A stretch of 64,000 bases of DNA from Schistosoma haematobium (lineage: Eukaryota > Platyhelminthes > Trematoda > Strigeidida > Schistosomatidae), in NCBI RefSeq assembly GCF_000699445.3, contig NC_067195.1:11956287-12020286 (forward strand), written 5' to 3'. Each line of letters opens with the position of its first letter. The first letter of the stretch is position 1. A program made the position numbers and the translations under genes. Below are positions 1-14,794 of this stretch, piece after piece. The notes under the pieces were generated by a model, which did no database searches, was not told where the DNA came from, and was given only the letters and a program-made list of their open reading frames with translations.

Positions 1-134
1 TTCCTGATGGATATCGACGATAAATACTGAGTGGCCGCTAGTTAGATATTAGCATTTCAGAAGTCGACGTCTGAATAATATCCATTCTTTTCAGTGAATA
101 TTGCCAGCCATCACGATGTCTCCGATTATACGTG

Positions 135-309
135 ACTGTGACTGCGCGAAGATCGAAATAAAGACCTATTCACTACTTGTCTGGTTTCTTCTATCAATAT
201 CACGTCGGGCTCACCAGTTTCGTGGCTTAAGGTAACCCTCGTGCTATTGATAGAAGAAACCAGACGAGTAGTGAATAGGTCTTTATTTCGATCTTCGCGC
301 AGTCACAGT
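135..309. repeat. 65-bp-arm inverted repeat with 45-nt loop
   Basis: Arms 135-199 and 245-309 are reverse complements with one mismatch that I can see in the central 61 bp. The loop is 200-244. No transposase or LTR termini are visible and the family is unknown. It could be the core of a foldback element or the joint of two inverted repeat copies. Confidence 0.75.
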
Positions 310-1747
310 GGAGCGTGGGATTATTTGTTCGGACAAACAAAGCCTCTCAACATTCAATATAAGATAATAGGAAATATAACGCCTATGCAAAGTAAGGAAG
401 TGAATGTATACTTGACCTGTACTGTTTTGGCATATGCTTGGTTGTTTGAGGTCAACTCTTGACCAACCAACCTATGCTGTTACAAATGTAACTTGTACAA
501 CAAAAGGTCTCGAACTTTCCACAAACGCATATCATTAATTTATGTAATCAACTGACATAATGATCTGTTAAAACAAACAAGGAAATCTATAACTTGTTGA
601 AATATCTAGATGGCAGGAACAGGTAGCACAGATATTTAGGAAGGCCGCCTTAGATCGAGAAAACATGTGTTTAGCCAGGTGGAAAAGAACCAAACTGTGG
701 AAATACTGACTCATAGTAAGCTTTTAAAAAACGGTTGAGTTAGTGAACGTTTCATGGTGTAGATCACTAATTTCTTGTGTCGAATGATTGAAAGCCTAGT
801 ATACTTAGACTCACCAGCTAACGTCAAAGACACACCTCACGGTTAGTATATAACGCGGATCACTTTTTCGTCGTATCCAGGTACCATGGAAATTTTTATA
901 ACCGTACAACACAAATGACGTTACCACGAAAGTATATTAGTAAGAGTGTATACAAGAAACAGGTGACCAACACCACCTGGTCCAGTTCATGACATGCAAT
1001 TAACTGATGCGCGTTAGTTGTCCTTCATTTTGATGAGGATCGGTGAACTGTCCGATATTCAGTGGCCCGACTGCAGGATGATTTGTTTAGGACTCAGTGA
1101 CATTTCACTAGTCCTGCAACGGCATCAGCAGCACGTACGTCGTAACAACAGTGATGTGACATCATGACCATTTTTAAACCAATGGACAAATTTATGATAC
1201 TTTCTGACCAAAAACCAACGAAATTTTTATCAAAATAATCACCTCAATATGTGAACAATTAAAGTAACTCGACTGCTTCTACACATTAAAAACATCACAA
1301 CAGAAGTGATAAGCAACACAGAGTGTCAATCAAATTATTCGAGAAAATTCAAATCTGAGTTCAGTGAATAGGCTCTTGATCTGGAAAGTATAAAACACAA
1401 AGTACCTATTAAGAAAAAAATATTGTACTTGGCCTTCTTGATAATGGGAAGATAAACAGACATTATTTAGCGGCAAAAATGAGGAGGTGAATGTCATCGT
1501 AATAAAGACTTAAAAATCAATGTTATTGATCGTTTTTGGTGTCGTATATATCATTCACCAAGACGAAAGATTGGAGTATAGCGGGTTAAGCCATGTGCTT
1601 GTAGCGCATCATGTGGGTCGTCGACTCACCTTTTCTTTTGTTTTTCTCCTTTCCTCCGCATGTTCACCTGGCTAGACGTGGCCGCTACACTGAGCTACCT
1701 TGAAGACTCCGACCTTCACAAGTGTGGCATATTTAGATACCTACCTA
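310..1747. other. TSG101 upstream region, no gene seen
   Basis: AT-rich sequence with short random ORFs only. The 5' UTR and promoter of TSG101 should lie in its last few hundred bases. The CT-rich stretch near 1625-1660 is a plausible leader, but no core promoter motif stands out. Confidence 0.4.
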
Positions 1748-2182
1748 ATGTCTGCCGACGAATGGATTTCCGCTAAATGCTTGGCGAAAGTACATTTTGA
1801 AGCCTCACTATGCATCATCTAAACTCTTTTTTAGTATACATACCCACAAATCGTTCGTAGAGATGTCACTTGTGCCCTGAAAGCATTTAAGGAATTACGT
1901 CCCAAGTTCGAAGATTTCAGTAAGTTTAAATATTAATTAATGTACTATGTAGTCCAAAATGATGGAACTTCCCGGAGACTCGTGAGCTTAGACGGCACTA
2001 TTCCTGTCAGGTATATGGGTTCAACTTACAATATCCCGATTGCAATATTTCTGTTCGAAGCTTATCCACACAAGTCTCCTATGGTTTATGTGAGGCCCAC
2101 AAATACTATGCAGATAAAGCCGAGTGATTTTGTTGACAGTGCTGGTCTTGTTCAACTGCCGTACATGACAGACTGGAAACAT
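1748..2182 (+). CDS. TSG101: TSG101 exons 1-3 (UEV domain), with two tiny introns
   Basis: Exon 1 (1748-1789) encodes [14 protein letters not shown] and ends at a GTACAT donor. Intron 1 (1790-1834) is 45 nt and intron 2 (1920-1952) is 33 nt; both have GT..AG ends, and such lengths are typical of schistosome 5' introns. Exon 2 ends in phase 1, and the split codon restores FIQNDGTSR, matching the human VFNDGSSR stretch. Exon 3 carries [15 protein letters not shown] and LPYMTDWKH and ends at a strong GTGAGT donor. The whole block aligns without gaps to the start of the human UEV fold. Confidence 0.9.
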
Positions 2183-5100
2183 GTGAGTGTTTCTAAGCAG
2201 TTAAAGTAGTAACCCTTTAGACTTAACTATCTAAAACACAACAATCTCACCCTAATTTTGATAGGAAGTTTATATGGCTGAATGTACTCCGGACAGCTTA
2301 AATGTACTTTCCATTTCCTGATACTGGCTTGTCTCTAAAAATAATCTCTTGAATCCCTTGAAAATGACCAGAAAACATACTGTGGTCATTATTCTTCCAG
2401 TGTTATTTGTGAAATATCGTACTACCAGTAACAAGGGTATCTCGTCCCGTAGATTTATATCAATATTTAGAACCTATATAAAACTTCGTATTAAATTTGT
2501 GCAATTAGCTTTTCGGTCTTTTAATTTAGTAGCCGCTTCGCGTGTATGGTTATGCGAAAACAAAAATATATCTAATAGAAACTTTGTTGTGTACAACTAA
2601 ACATTTTTTTGTTCGATGGATTAAAAACAAAAGGGGTAGATCCAGTACGCATACCAATGTGCTTGTATCATTAGTTTTGTATTTGTTAATTTCGAGTGGT
2701 TACTTCCAGGCTTACTCTTATAAACCGACTTAATCACAGTAGCTAATAACTCCAGCTGCTGAACTGGAACATTTGTCCAGTCAACCAACTGTGTACAAAT
2801 AACACAGAACTTAGGAAAAAGCTTGGATTGATCCGAGGTGCTACACTTTAAATTAACATAATAACCGAACTAACAACTGGAGAATAAATGGAGGAGAAAG
2901 TGTCATCCTATTATTATGATTATAGTAATACTAAGTAAAAAATACAGCCCGGAATAAATGAGGAAAATAAGGAATGAAAAACTGAAGCAATATTGCTTTA
3001 AACTCATAGGAAGTCGTATGATCTGTCTTATAATTCAGTTACTAATAGATGCTACTGGTGCTTGACCAACCTAACGATATAGTGAGATAAGATGGATTGA
3101 GTAGAAAATAAAGACCTACCTGAATTTCCTGTTAGTAAGATAGAGATAAATGCATTCAATAAGTCACGAGGCACTTGATATAACTCCAACTAGTCTTTCG
3201 AACGTTCTATAAAAATATTAAAGTACATTTTATAACTTCCAAATGCAAGATAATAATCGAGGACTGGTCAATTCTGGTACTCACTGTAACTACAGAAAAG
3301 CAACTTATCTATTATTTCGCTTATCTAGGTTTTGTATCAGTTTTTGCAAGCCAACAGCTGGTGGTGAAATTCTAGAAATCACAACCTATGTTGTCTATCT
3401 TCCATTATTTATCATATTAACAAGATATCTGATTACCTGTTGAGACTCTATTGTACTACACAGTTGTTCAAAGTGTTTCTGGTGCAATGTTTTGATCAAT
3501 TGTTGTAAATATGGGTCTGGTAAAATGAACAGGATGTATTTTACTTTCCAAGACACTGTCTATACGAATATACAGTACTGTAGACGAAACAGGTTAGGAA
3601 AAAGTGCATAGGTTAATTTACGGTTGTTACTCTTGTCATTTGCTGTTACATAAATCTAAGGAAGTATGATCTTCCTATCTGATTTCTTGGAAACTAGCAG
3701 TCAGTATATGGCGTAAGTAAGTATTATGGTTATCCTATGTGGTGCGACTAGACACCTGTAAAGCTAACAAATGCATGAACTTATTTTTCTCAAGATTATT
3801 AAACACCACATCCCTGTTTATCACTGGTTCATCTTTCTCTGTATCCATCTTGACATATTTTTCACTTTTATTTTGAGGATACAAATTGTGGCTCTTCAAG
3901 TGTATCTTGATACAAAATATACCATAGCAAGCGAAACTACAATATTGGAAATGATTAGGAGAGGATAAGTTCACAATAATAATTAATATATTAACCAGGA
4001 TAGCATGTATTAATAGATACAGTAATTCGTACGCAACGTAAAACCTGGGACATATTTTATCGTTTCAAGTCCCCACATCAAAGAGTAATTAACCAGTCTA
4101 AAGCTAGTAATATTTCATGTTAATTACTTTTCTACTTAAAATACTGATTTCGTGGTCTTATAATTTTTTTATTACTGTATTTCACTCAGAGTTTGGTTTC
4201 TTGTCGTTAATCCCCATTTATTTTGTTTACAACTAACAGCCAGATGCAGATCTAGTTGAATTAATATCAGTTTTACAGGCTGTGTTTGGTGAGACATCTC
4301 CAGTATTTTCTAAATCTGCTCCCATCACAAAACGGCAAATTTTAAATCCTCCGTCAAATCCCCAATGCATTGGTTCAATGCCTTATCCAGGTCGGTTATC
4401 GTTATTGTTCTTAGTTAATAATACGAGTTCTAGTCACTATAGTAATTTTAAACCACCTATCCTTTTTTATCCTACTTTAATGTACGATTTACATTGTTTT
4501 ATTGTAAATTAAAATCACAAGTATATTACTCTATTTGTTTTATGTAAGGTTCCTTATCACAACCTCCTATTCCTGTCATACCGAATGATCAAACTTCTAA
4601 TGTGTATCTACCCCAGCTTGGTACCGGATGGCAGATACCCGGTTCTGTACCCGTACTTCCCAATATACCTATGCCTCAGTTGCCCAATTTTGCCAATCCT
4701 TTTACTCAAGCGACAAATTCAAATATGTACTCTATGTCAAGTCAAAATATTCCAATGCCAGTATGCCCAGATGCATCTGCTACATCCAACATACCATATA
4801 GTATCAGTAAATATAATTTATATTATTTTTAATATTAGATTTATGTTTGTAAGTATTCCAACGATTTCAATATTTTAGTCTGACGATGTATGTCGATTCT
4901 CAAGAAAATGTTCATAGCAAAAGTAGTATGATATACGTAGACGCCTTAACCAGTCGTATTTTGATGTTCTGAGTAGAATGATTTATCATATGTAGTAACC
5001 TTATTATATATGGATGCTGTTTTTGTTGTTCTTTTTCGAGTATATAAAGACATCAAAAAAATCATCCCAATAGTTGTTTGTGTTAAACATTTATTAGTTA

Positions 5101-6420
5101 TAAAGTAGTTATTATTAAAAATGTATCTAGCTACACTCTTGGCGTCTGACACTTATTCTTATATGTGTAGATTTCTGATGGCCAGTTTTTATATAACTCG
5201 AAACATTGTTCAAAATGACTTTATTTCCACCTCAAATCAATCGCATGCCCTATTTCTGTAGATGATGGTGTAATTTTCAAGTTTTTAAGGTTGTTAGAAA
5301 ATTTCCATGAAAATTTTCCCATAAATTTTTTATGAGTGGTTCGCCTCCAGCTCACATAGTTTTACTATCCTCCTACTTCAATATCATGACATTATGAATT
5401 TCAGCCTCTGCCAAGGAAGTCCTACTCACTGCCTTCTCGTGGTGGGGGTGTTGTTTATGAAATTGAGAGGACGAAAGGCGAATGTCCGGTGCTTTAACCG
5501 GGAAACCCTGATTCCAAACCAATGGTGCACACAAGCTCCAGTATCCTGAAGGAACAAATCGCGTATGAACCAATTGTTGATCACTAGCTACCACGGGACT
5601 GCATCTCCCCACGTTGCTCCACTGCCTTGTGGCCAGACCTTTAGGTCAAAGGCTCGGGGTGTGGCTCCCTAGGAAAACCACCTGCTTCGGTCTGGGCACC
5701 CGGGGAGTATCACAGCCCACACACAAATAAAATGAAAATGGCTATATTTACTGAAAATTCTATTCTCGCGTCTAGTGCTTCCAGGTTTTCCATAGTGGTC
5801 TAGCTTCAATTGACTCATGATCTCAACTATTAAAATTACTATAATATCCACACAAAAACCCCTTCCAATACAAATATACATCAATTCACTCTAGAAAATT
5901 CCTCAGCACTATATATGGGACTTTATAATTGTATAAAATGTAATAGAACATATTCTAAAACGATAATCACATTTAAGGCTAACAAGCCTTTTAAACATTA
6001 CAGTGTACCAATTTAAGATAGTTGATAAAATTAACTAGAATTTATTAAACTGAATAATGTATAATGATAATTTGAATCAGTTTATAGGTCATTCGAAATT
6101 GTAAAATAAGATGAAAGAGAAATACTATTATAATTACAATTTAAATTACGTAGTATAGTCGAATTATTGTATGAATTCATTAAGTAAAGTAGAATCAGTA
6201 CTAATTAAATTAACAATAACAATAATAAAACAATAATCCTCATGATGCTCCATTGCCTTGTGGGTCAGACGTTTAGATCAAAGGCTCGGGGTGTGGCCCC
6301 TAAGAAAACCATCTGCTTCGGTCTGGGTATGCGGGCAGTATCACAGCCCACACACAAAATGAAAATGACTATATTTACTGAGAATTCTATTCTCGCTTCG
6401 ATTTACCGTCAAACAATTCA

Positions 6421-6481
<61 letters not shown>

Positions 6482-9400
6482 TACTACGTCATTTACTCAC
6501 TCTCTTTTATTCCCACTTTATGTATCCTTATTTTTCGACTTATACAGCAGCTCACCTATGGTGGAAACTCGGTTCTGTCTAAACGTTCTCGAGTCACTGT
6601 CAGGTTGAAAATTGTATGTTGCAACCAAATACGAATACTCAAGCAGTTTTTCTGAAAACACGTGCACCATTCAAACTGGTTGCCTTCAACGTTCGCACAT
6701 TTATGCAGGTCGAACAACAGATAGGGCTGGCTATGTCTTTAGAAAGTCTTAATATCGACGTCTGTTGTCCATTTGAGACCCGTATTCAAGACTGGTGAAT
6801 TACTACAAATTCGCTCTCCATCTGTCACTTCAAAAAGCTTGTTTTACGTGCGCTGATCTGGGAACCTTGTGACATCTTCGTCTGGTCTTCCTGGCGTTGG
6901 TGTCGCACTAAGCGCTAGAGCTGAGCCAGCACTAATCGACTGGATCCCCATTAACAGTCAGTTATGCGCTGTTAGATTAGAAAGTTCTATCAAAGTGAGC
7001 AGAAATCGGCGTGAGAAACGATGTCTTTTCGTCATCTCCGCCTATGCCCCGACAGATTGCAGCCCGGATGCAATCAAGGATGAATTTTACCACCAATTGT
7101 CTGTTCTCCAGAAAGTGCGTTCGACAGATATTGTAGTACTAGCCGGAGACTTGAATGCTCAGGTCGGGCGTCTAGGCACAGAAGAGAGTCGTTTAGGTGG
7201 CCGATGGGGACTCGTTAGTCGCAGGTCAGATAACGGGGACCGTCTACTGCAACTGTGCACAGACCACAACCTGTTTCTGGCTAGCACTAACTTTCGGCAC
7301 AGTCATCGCCGATGTGCCACCTGGCATCCTCCCTCTGCATCCCAAGCATGGACTCAGATTGATCACATCGCGATCAGCTACCGCTGGCGTGGTTGTGTAC
7401 AAGACTGCCGCTCCTTTTGGAGTACCTATCTGGACTCTGATCATGCCCTGGTCTGCGCCAATCTTACGTTACTTTTCCGTGGCCAGCGAATTGATCGTCA
7501 AAAACGGATTGATGTCAGTAAATTGGTTGCAGCTTATATTGCAACTAAGTATCAAACCAAGCTAGGTTTTAGGCTAGCTACCATCCTTTCGTAGAGTATA
7601 GATGAGCATTGGCTGCAACTGCATGACGCTATGGAAATGGCGACTAAAGCCGCTTGAGGCTTGGCGAAACGTCCCGCTTATAAGCACTGGGTTTCTTCAG
7701 GCTCCTTACAACTCATCGAGACCCATCGGTCTACTCCGGTTGACCGTGAGTTTAACCACAAACGATGTTACGTAATGAAATTGGACAAAGCTTGCGTAAG
7801 GACCGAGAAGCCTGGTGGTCGGAGCGTGCTAATGAGCTGGAAGCAGCAGCTGCATCTAGTAATTACCGGAAGCTCTTCCAACTCATACGAGCCACTGGCA
7901 GCAAGAAGTCTGATGTCAGCAAAACAATCTGCGAGGATGATGGGATGCCAATCACTAACATCCATCGACGACTTGGACGATGGGCAGAATTCTTCGAAGG
8001 GCAGTTCAACTGGGCTGCTGCTCCTGCAACATCGGTCGGACTTTCCTGCCCTCCATGGCCGGTGACGACTGATCCACCAAATGAGTCAAGGAACTCCAAC
8101 TCTTGAAGTGCTACAAATCACCGGGTCCAGATGACTTGCCTCCGGCCCTTTTTAAACATGGTGGTGACTTTTTGGTTAAGGAACTGTCTGAGTTGTTCAC
8201 AAAAGTTTGGCAGTTAGAGAGTGTTCCAACATCATGGAATGAGTCGATAATCGTCCCTATCTTTAAAAAAGGTTCACGTCATCTATGCAAGAACTATCGG
8301 GGGATAAGTCTACTTCCGATTGCGTCCAAACTATTGGCTTCCGTCATACTTCGTAGGTTGTTCAAAACCCGAGAAAAATTGACTCGCGAGGAGCAGGCTG
8401 GTTTTCGTTCCGGTCGAGAATGTATTGATCATATCCTCCGCCAAATGTTAGAACACCGTCATACTTATCACAGGCCAAAAGTCGTAGATTTTTGACATTA
8501 GGGCTGCCTTCAATTCGTTGGACAGAACTGTTCTCTGGGATTGTCTCTTGAAGAAGGCTGTGCCTGTGAAGTTTAATAACATTCTAAAAGCCCTATATAC
8601 AAACACCTCAGGTAGAGTGAGGGCATACAACTGTTATGTCCCGATAAGCATAATGAATGGTAACTTTTGGAATCCGTTTATGGACCAATACTATGTGTAT
8701 ATTTTATCGTATAATTGTTAAATAACTACACTATTCATACTCATGTCCCCCTTATTATGAGCTTTATTTTGACCTATGAACTGTTCTACGATTTACCATT
8801 CTTGAATTATGCCCTGTCTATTAATCACTATCTCCCATATTCACAGCCACATTTGGCCAAATCTTGTACAAATGTTGTTTCCTATTTTATGGTACGATGT
8901 GGTCTGTCTAGTTGATATATAAACCGTGTATGTTTAAAATAAATGATTCATATCACAGAGGCTGAGATTGGTGTTCTGGATCTAATTGGATGGGATAGGC
9001 AGCAAGCAGGACCGATAAGTACTTTAGACTGCTCGTACAGGTTTCGCGCGTCATTGGTCCGATCGATAATTCACTGCTCTCTAATTGGCGGTACCATTAC
9101 GTTATCATTAACAGGGCACACGGGCCACGAGTTACAACAGTAACCACCTTTCTCCATTGTTCCATTCAAGCAGTGGGGTTAGACAGGGCTGTCCAATCTC
9201 ACCACCACCGATGACATTCTGGAAACAACTATGATGGATGTAGGCAATGGCGGCGTGAATCTGTTGCCTGGAGAAAGACTTCCCGACCTTGAGCATGCGG
9301 ATGATATTGTCTTACTGTGTGATAATGCCCAAGCCCCATGCATTCCAAACTTAATCAGTCGGCAATCTGTGTCCGTAGGTATGGTATGTGCTTTGCACCT

Positions 9401-12400
9401 TCGAATTGCAAAGTACTTCTACAAGACTGGCAGGATTGTAATCCTGTACTCACGCTGGATGGTGAGCAGATAGAAGTAGTCGAGAGGTTCGTGTATCTGG
9501 GTAGCTGCATAAGTGCTGGTGGTGGCATGAGTAATGAGATCAATCCACGTATAGTGAAAGCCAGAGCGGCTTATGCCAATTTGGGCCACCTTTGGCGCCT
9601 TCGTGATGTTAGTCTGGCTGTAAAAGGTCGGATCTACAACGCGTCGGTGAGAGCAGTTTTGCTCTATGCTTGTGAAACCTGGCCTCTCCGAGTTGAGGAT
9701 GTTGGACGACTCTCTGTGTTCGATCATCGTTGTCTCCGAAGGATTGCTGACATCCCATGGCAACATCATGTTAGTAATGCAGAGGTTCGGCATCGTGTGT
9801 TCGGGCACAGAGATGATAATTCAATTGGTGTCGCCATCTTGAAACACCGACTTCGATGGCTTGGACATGTTCTACGAATGTCGTCCCAGAGAATTCCTCG
9901 TTGTACATTATTTGCCGATGTTGGGACTGGTTGTAAAAAGCGTAGAGGTGATCAGTGTATGACATGGTGTCGTGGTATGAAAGAAAGCTGCAAAGGGCTG
10001 ACTTCTGTTGGTCTTCGGCTCCCTGGTTGGGGTCCGAGAGATGGTGCTACACAGTGGCTAGAGACGTTATCAGATATGGCTCAGAATAGAAGCCAGTGGC
10101 GATCCTGCTGTGACCTTCTTTTACTTTCTGCATAAAAAGTGGTTGTATCTCCCTTAACTGAAATTCTTCTGGTTATACCTTTCCATTTCCCCCATTATCA
10201 TTATTACTATCATTATCATCTCACTACCATACACTAATCTGTGGTCGTTATTGTTCTCTATTTTCTCTTATACACACCTTACATTCTTTTCCTCTTCCAA
10301 TTCTCATTGTTATTGTGTGGCGCATATGTATCTGGTGCCCCCTTGTACCAATATTTATGTGTTCAAATAAATAAACTGCTAGCCACCATCCATTTCTTCC
10401 ATAAAGCTTGTAGCACAATAGTTTCATCGAGACAGTCGCCAGAGAATACATGTATCTGATAAGTCTTGCGGATTTGAACGCTGTATTCGTCTCCTAAGCT
10501 ATTCTGTAACCCCCAAGCTAGAACTATACAGCGACCTGAACACGAGAGAGAAGACTCAAAGTACGCGAGAATTAGTTTACTCCAAGGTTCATTTTATTAC
10601 GGAAAATATAGGGTTTTTATAACATTTTAAATGTCCTTGGGTCGCTGGAATATTCTGGAATGCTACTAATCATAGTAGTGGTGTAGCAGCCAACCAATCA
10701 GAGCCTCTGCGTGTGACGTTTCGCTCCCTTGATATTTCTGGCCAAGACTCCAAGTGAACGCTGATTGGACGAACGCTTCTTAGTGTTTCCTGATGCTTGC
10801 TTGTCTTTTGCAAGCAATTTTCTGGATCACCCCAACGGTATCCCAACTAAGACTGACCAAAATTCAGTCAATAAGACGAACAGTAGGATAATTTAGAGTC
10901 TTACAAGATAAATAACTGGGAAAACACACTGTTTTGGTCGAAGTTTAACTAATTAATTTTTTACGTGTAATTATCACATTTAGCCTATACTCAGGACGGG
11001 AAGTTTAAAATCTAAACATTCAGTGCAACTTTTACACAGAAATTAGTTCTTAATTCAAAACTGAACGAGATCTTAAAGTACTGAGTTTGGCTTCTTGTCA
11101 TTTCTTGATTCCAAACTAAAGTGCTAAACAGTTTTATAATACTCTCTAGTTTTTATCGGTTCTGTCAACTGTGATATCAGTTGTTAATTGTGGAGAATTA
11201 TATTCGAAATAATCTTAGCCGTTGAAATTCAAATGATTCCAACGTTTCACCTTGCAAACTGGTCCGAACTTTTTCAGGGCGATGATCAAAATCAATGATT
11301 ATCAAAGAGTATATAAAGTTTAGTAATAAAAATCACACTAATGGTGCTTGTCCAACCATTTTTTTGCTTTGTGTATAGTTAGATCATGTGACAATTTGAT
11401 GTTCAATAGTTCATCATGTGAAGATCCATAAGCGTGTGTGTATGTGTATCAATCTATCGTTGTCGTTAAAAATAGTACAAAAGTGAAAACTCCGTCTACG
11501 ACCAAATTAATCGTTTTAGTTTAATAAGAAAAACTAACAGTACATATGGGTAAAATAATCTAGTTATGTGATTAAATGAAATATAATCGGAAATAAATCC
11601 ACGTTGACTAAATAACCTTTAATTTTGTTAAGAATACGCTTTGTTATGGTTTAGACTGGATGGATATTCAGACCCATGCATTTAATTGTTGATTAACAGT
11701 TACCATGGTGTAATTCCGTCTGTAGCACTTCTAGGGTTACTGTAGGTCCCAAGCCTGGGTAAAGGAAGAGGGTTGCGAATGGGGTCAGCAACCCCATCCC
11801 GTAGAAAAAACATCCTTGCTAAAAAAAACACCAATCAGAATAAACAAACTAGAGTATTTAAATTCTGACCTCCGAGTGGAAGGAAGAATTATGGTGAGAG
11901 CCGAGATTCTTCGGAAGTTACGGAGCAAACGCCACTTCTAACAACAACAGCAACAATCTTCGTAGATACAGGGAATGTTCGAACAATATGGGAAACTGGA
12001 AGGACTAATCAAATAGCTACGGAAATGAGAAGATACAACTTAGTTGTTCTCAGATTCGGTGAAACCCATTAGACCCAATCTGGACAAGAAAGTTTAGATT
12101 TAGGAGAGATGCTGTGGTACCCTGGTCACGAAGAAGAAAATGCTCCGCGCACTCGGGGAGTTTCTCTGATGCTGTCTGAAGTGGCACATAATGCACTTAT
12201 AGCACGGGAATCTCATGAACACAGGCTCTTCAAAACAAGGAGAAAAGTAATCAATGAATGTTACCCCGTGTTATGCACCCACCAATGATAGCAACGACGA
12301 CGATAAAGATCATTTTTAAAATAGACTGCAACTGATCATAGAGAAGTGCCCAAAAAGGGACCTGATTATCCTGATGGGAGACCTAAACGCCAAAGTCGGA

Positions 12401-14745
12401 ATGGACAACACCGGGTATGAAGATATCATGGGACGACATAGACTGGGAGAAAGAAACGAGAATGGGGAGAGATTTGCGAATTTATATGCATTCAACAAAA
12501 TGGTTATAGATGGCACAATATTCCCTCACAAACGCATACACAAAGCTACATGGGTCCCACCGGATCACTACAGGGAATCAGATCGATCATATTTGTATCA
12601 CTAAAAAATCCAGAAGAACAATGAAAGGCGTGAGAACCAGGTGAGTAGCTGACATAGCCTCAGATCATTACCTGGTGGTTGCCAAGATGAAATTGAAGCT
12701 AAATAAGCAAGAGACAACTGGGGAGACAACATTACAAAGGTTTAATACAGCCTTCCTTAGACATATTGACAAACTCAACAAATTCAAGATAACTCTCAAC
12801 AACAGGTTCCAAGCCTTACAAGATCCACTCAAAGAAGAGGAAACTACTATGAAGGACATTTGGAAAGGGATCAGAAAAGCACTGACTTCAACGTGTCAGG
12901 AGGTTCCGGATCGCAAGATGCATCGTCGTAAGGAATGGGTCTCTATAGAAACCCTGGTCAAGTTTCAAGAAAGAAAGAACAAGAAGAAAACAATTAACAG
13001 CAGCTGAACAAGAGCAGAGAAAGTTAAGACAAAAGCTGAATACACAGAGGCAAACAAGCAAATGATGAGCATTGGAGCTGACAAGTAGAAATACGTGGAA
13101 GAGCTAGAAACAACAGCGGAAAAAGCTGCAAGGGAAGGAAATATGAAACAACTATATGACACAACGAAGAACATAGCAGAGAGACCGGTCAAGGACTGAG
13201 GAGGCAAGCCAATCACTGAGGTTCAAGAACAGAGGAACAAATGGGTAGAACCTTTTGAAAACCCTAGTGGATCAGCCACACTGTACCCACCGGACATCGA
13301 AGCAGCACCTACAGGCCTTCCTATAGCTGTCGCTCCACCAACGATCGAAGAAATCAGGATGTCCATCAGACAAATCAAGATTGGGAAAGCGACAGGACCT
13401 GACAATATCCCAGTCGAAGTACTAAAGTCACACATAGAAGTAACTTCAAACATACTCCACATTAGTTTCAGGAAGATTTGGAAGGAAATACAAGTGCCGA
13501 CGGACTGGAAAAAAGGACACCTCATCAAGATACCAAATAAAGATCTGAGCAAGTGTGAGAACCACAGAGGCACCACACTACTGTCAGTACCGGAAAAAGT
13601 TCTCAACGAGGCGTTACTGAACCAGATGAAAGATTTAGTAGACACCCAGCTTCGAGATCGACATGCCGGATTCCGTGAGGATAGGTGGTGCAAAGATCAA
13701 ATCGCGACACTACGGACCATCGTTGAACAATAGATTGAATGGAATTCGTCACCACACATCAACTTCCTGGACTATGAGAAAGCATTTGATAGTGTGGATA
13801 GAAGAACTTTATGGAAACTTCTTCGACACTATGGTGTATCTGAAAAAGTCGTCAACATCATCCAGAATTCATACGATGGACTATACTGAGAAGTCGTGCA
13901 TGAAGGACAGCTGACAGACTCATTCCAAATGAAAACCAGAGTCAAACAAGGCTGCTTACTCATTCTCATTTTTCTAGTGGTTGATTAAATTATGATGACG
14001 TCCACATCTGAGGGGAAGCACGGAATACAATCGACAACGTGAATGCAACTAGACGATTTGGGCTTTGCAGATGATCTCATCTTTTTATCCAATACACAAG
14101 AACAAATGCAGGTGAAGACAGTCAGTGTGGCAGCAACCTCTACATCAGTAGGCCTCAACACACATAAGGGAAAAAGCAAGATCCTTAAATACAACATGGA
14201 GAACACCAATCCAATCACACTCGATGGAGAAGCTCTGGAAGAGGTGAAAACTTTCACATACCTGGACATCGTCATTGATGAATAAGGGTGATCTGATGCA
14301 GACCTAAAAGCAAGGATTGGCAAATCAAGAGCATCATTCACACAGTTGAAGAACATATGGAACTCAAAACAACTTCCAACCAATATTGAAGTCAGAATCT
14401 TCAATACGAACGTCAAGACAGCTCTACTGTACAGATCTGAAACGTAGAGAACCACTACAACCATCATCAAAAACGTACATGTATTTCTAAACAGTTGTCT
14501 ACGCAAGGTACTCAATGTCTGTTTACCGAGTACCATCAGCAACAGCCTACTGTGTAACAGAACAAGCCAGCTTCCAGCTGAGGAGGAAATTAGGAAAAGA
14601 CGTTGGAAGTGGATGGGACGCACATCAAACTGCGTCACGAGGCAAGCACTAACTTGGAATCCTAAAGAGAAAAGGGAAAGAGGAAAACCAACGAACACAC
14701 TGCATCGAGAATTGGAAGCAGACATCAAAAAGATGAATCGCAACT

Positions 14746-14794
<49 letters not shown>

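Noticed and set aside
6242..6655. 137-codon ORF with a long isoleucine run
   Set aside because: Produced by the (ATT)n microsatellite and repeat sequence; not a protein.
9419..9965. Minus-strand ORFs of 129 and 64 codons, also seen at 18444-18990 (+)
   Set aside because: Antisense shadows of the LINE A C-terminal domain.
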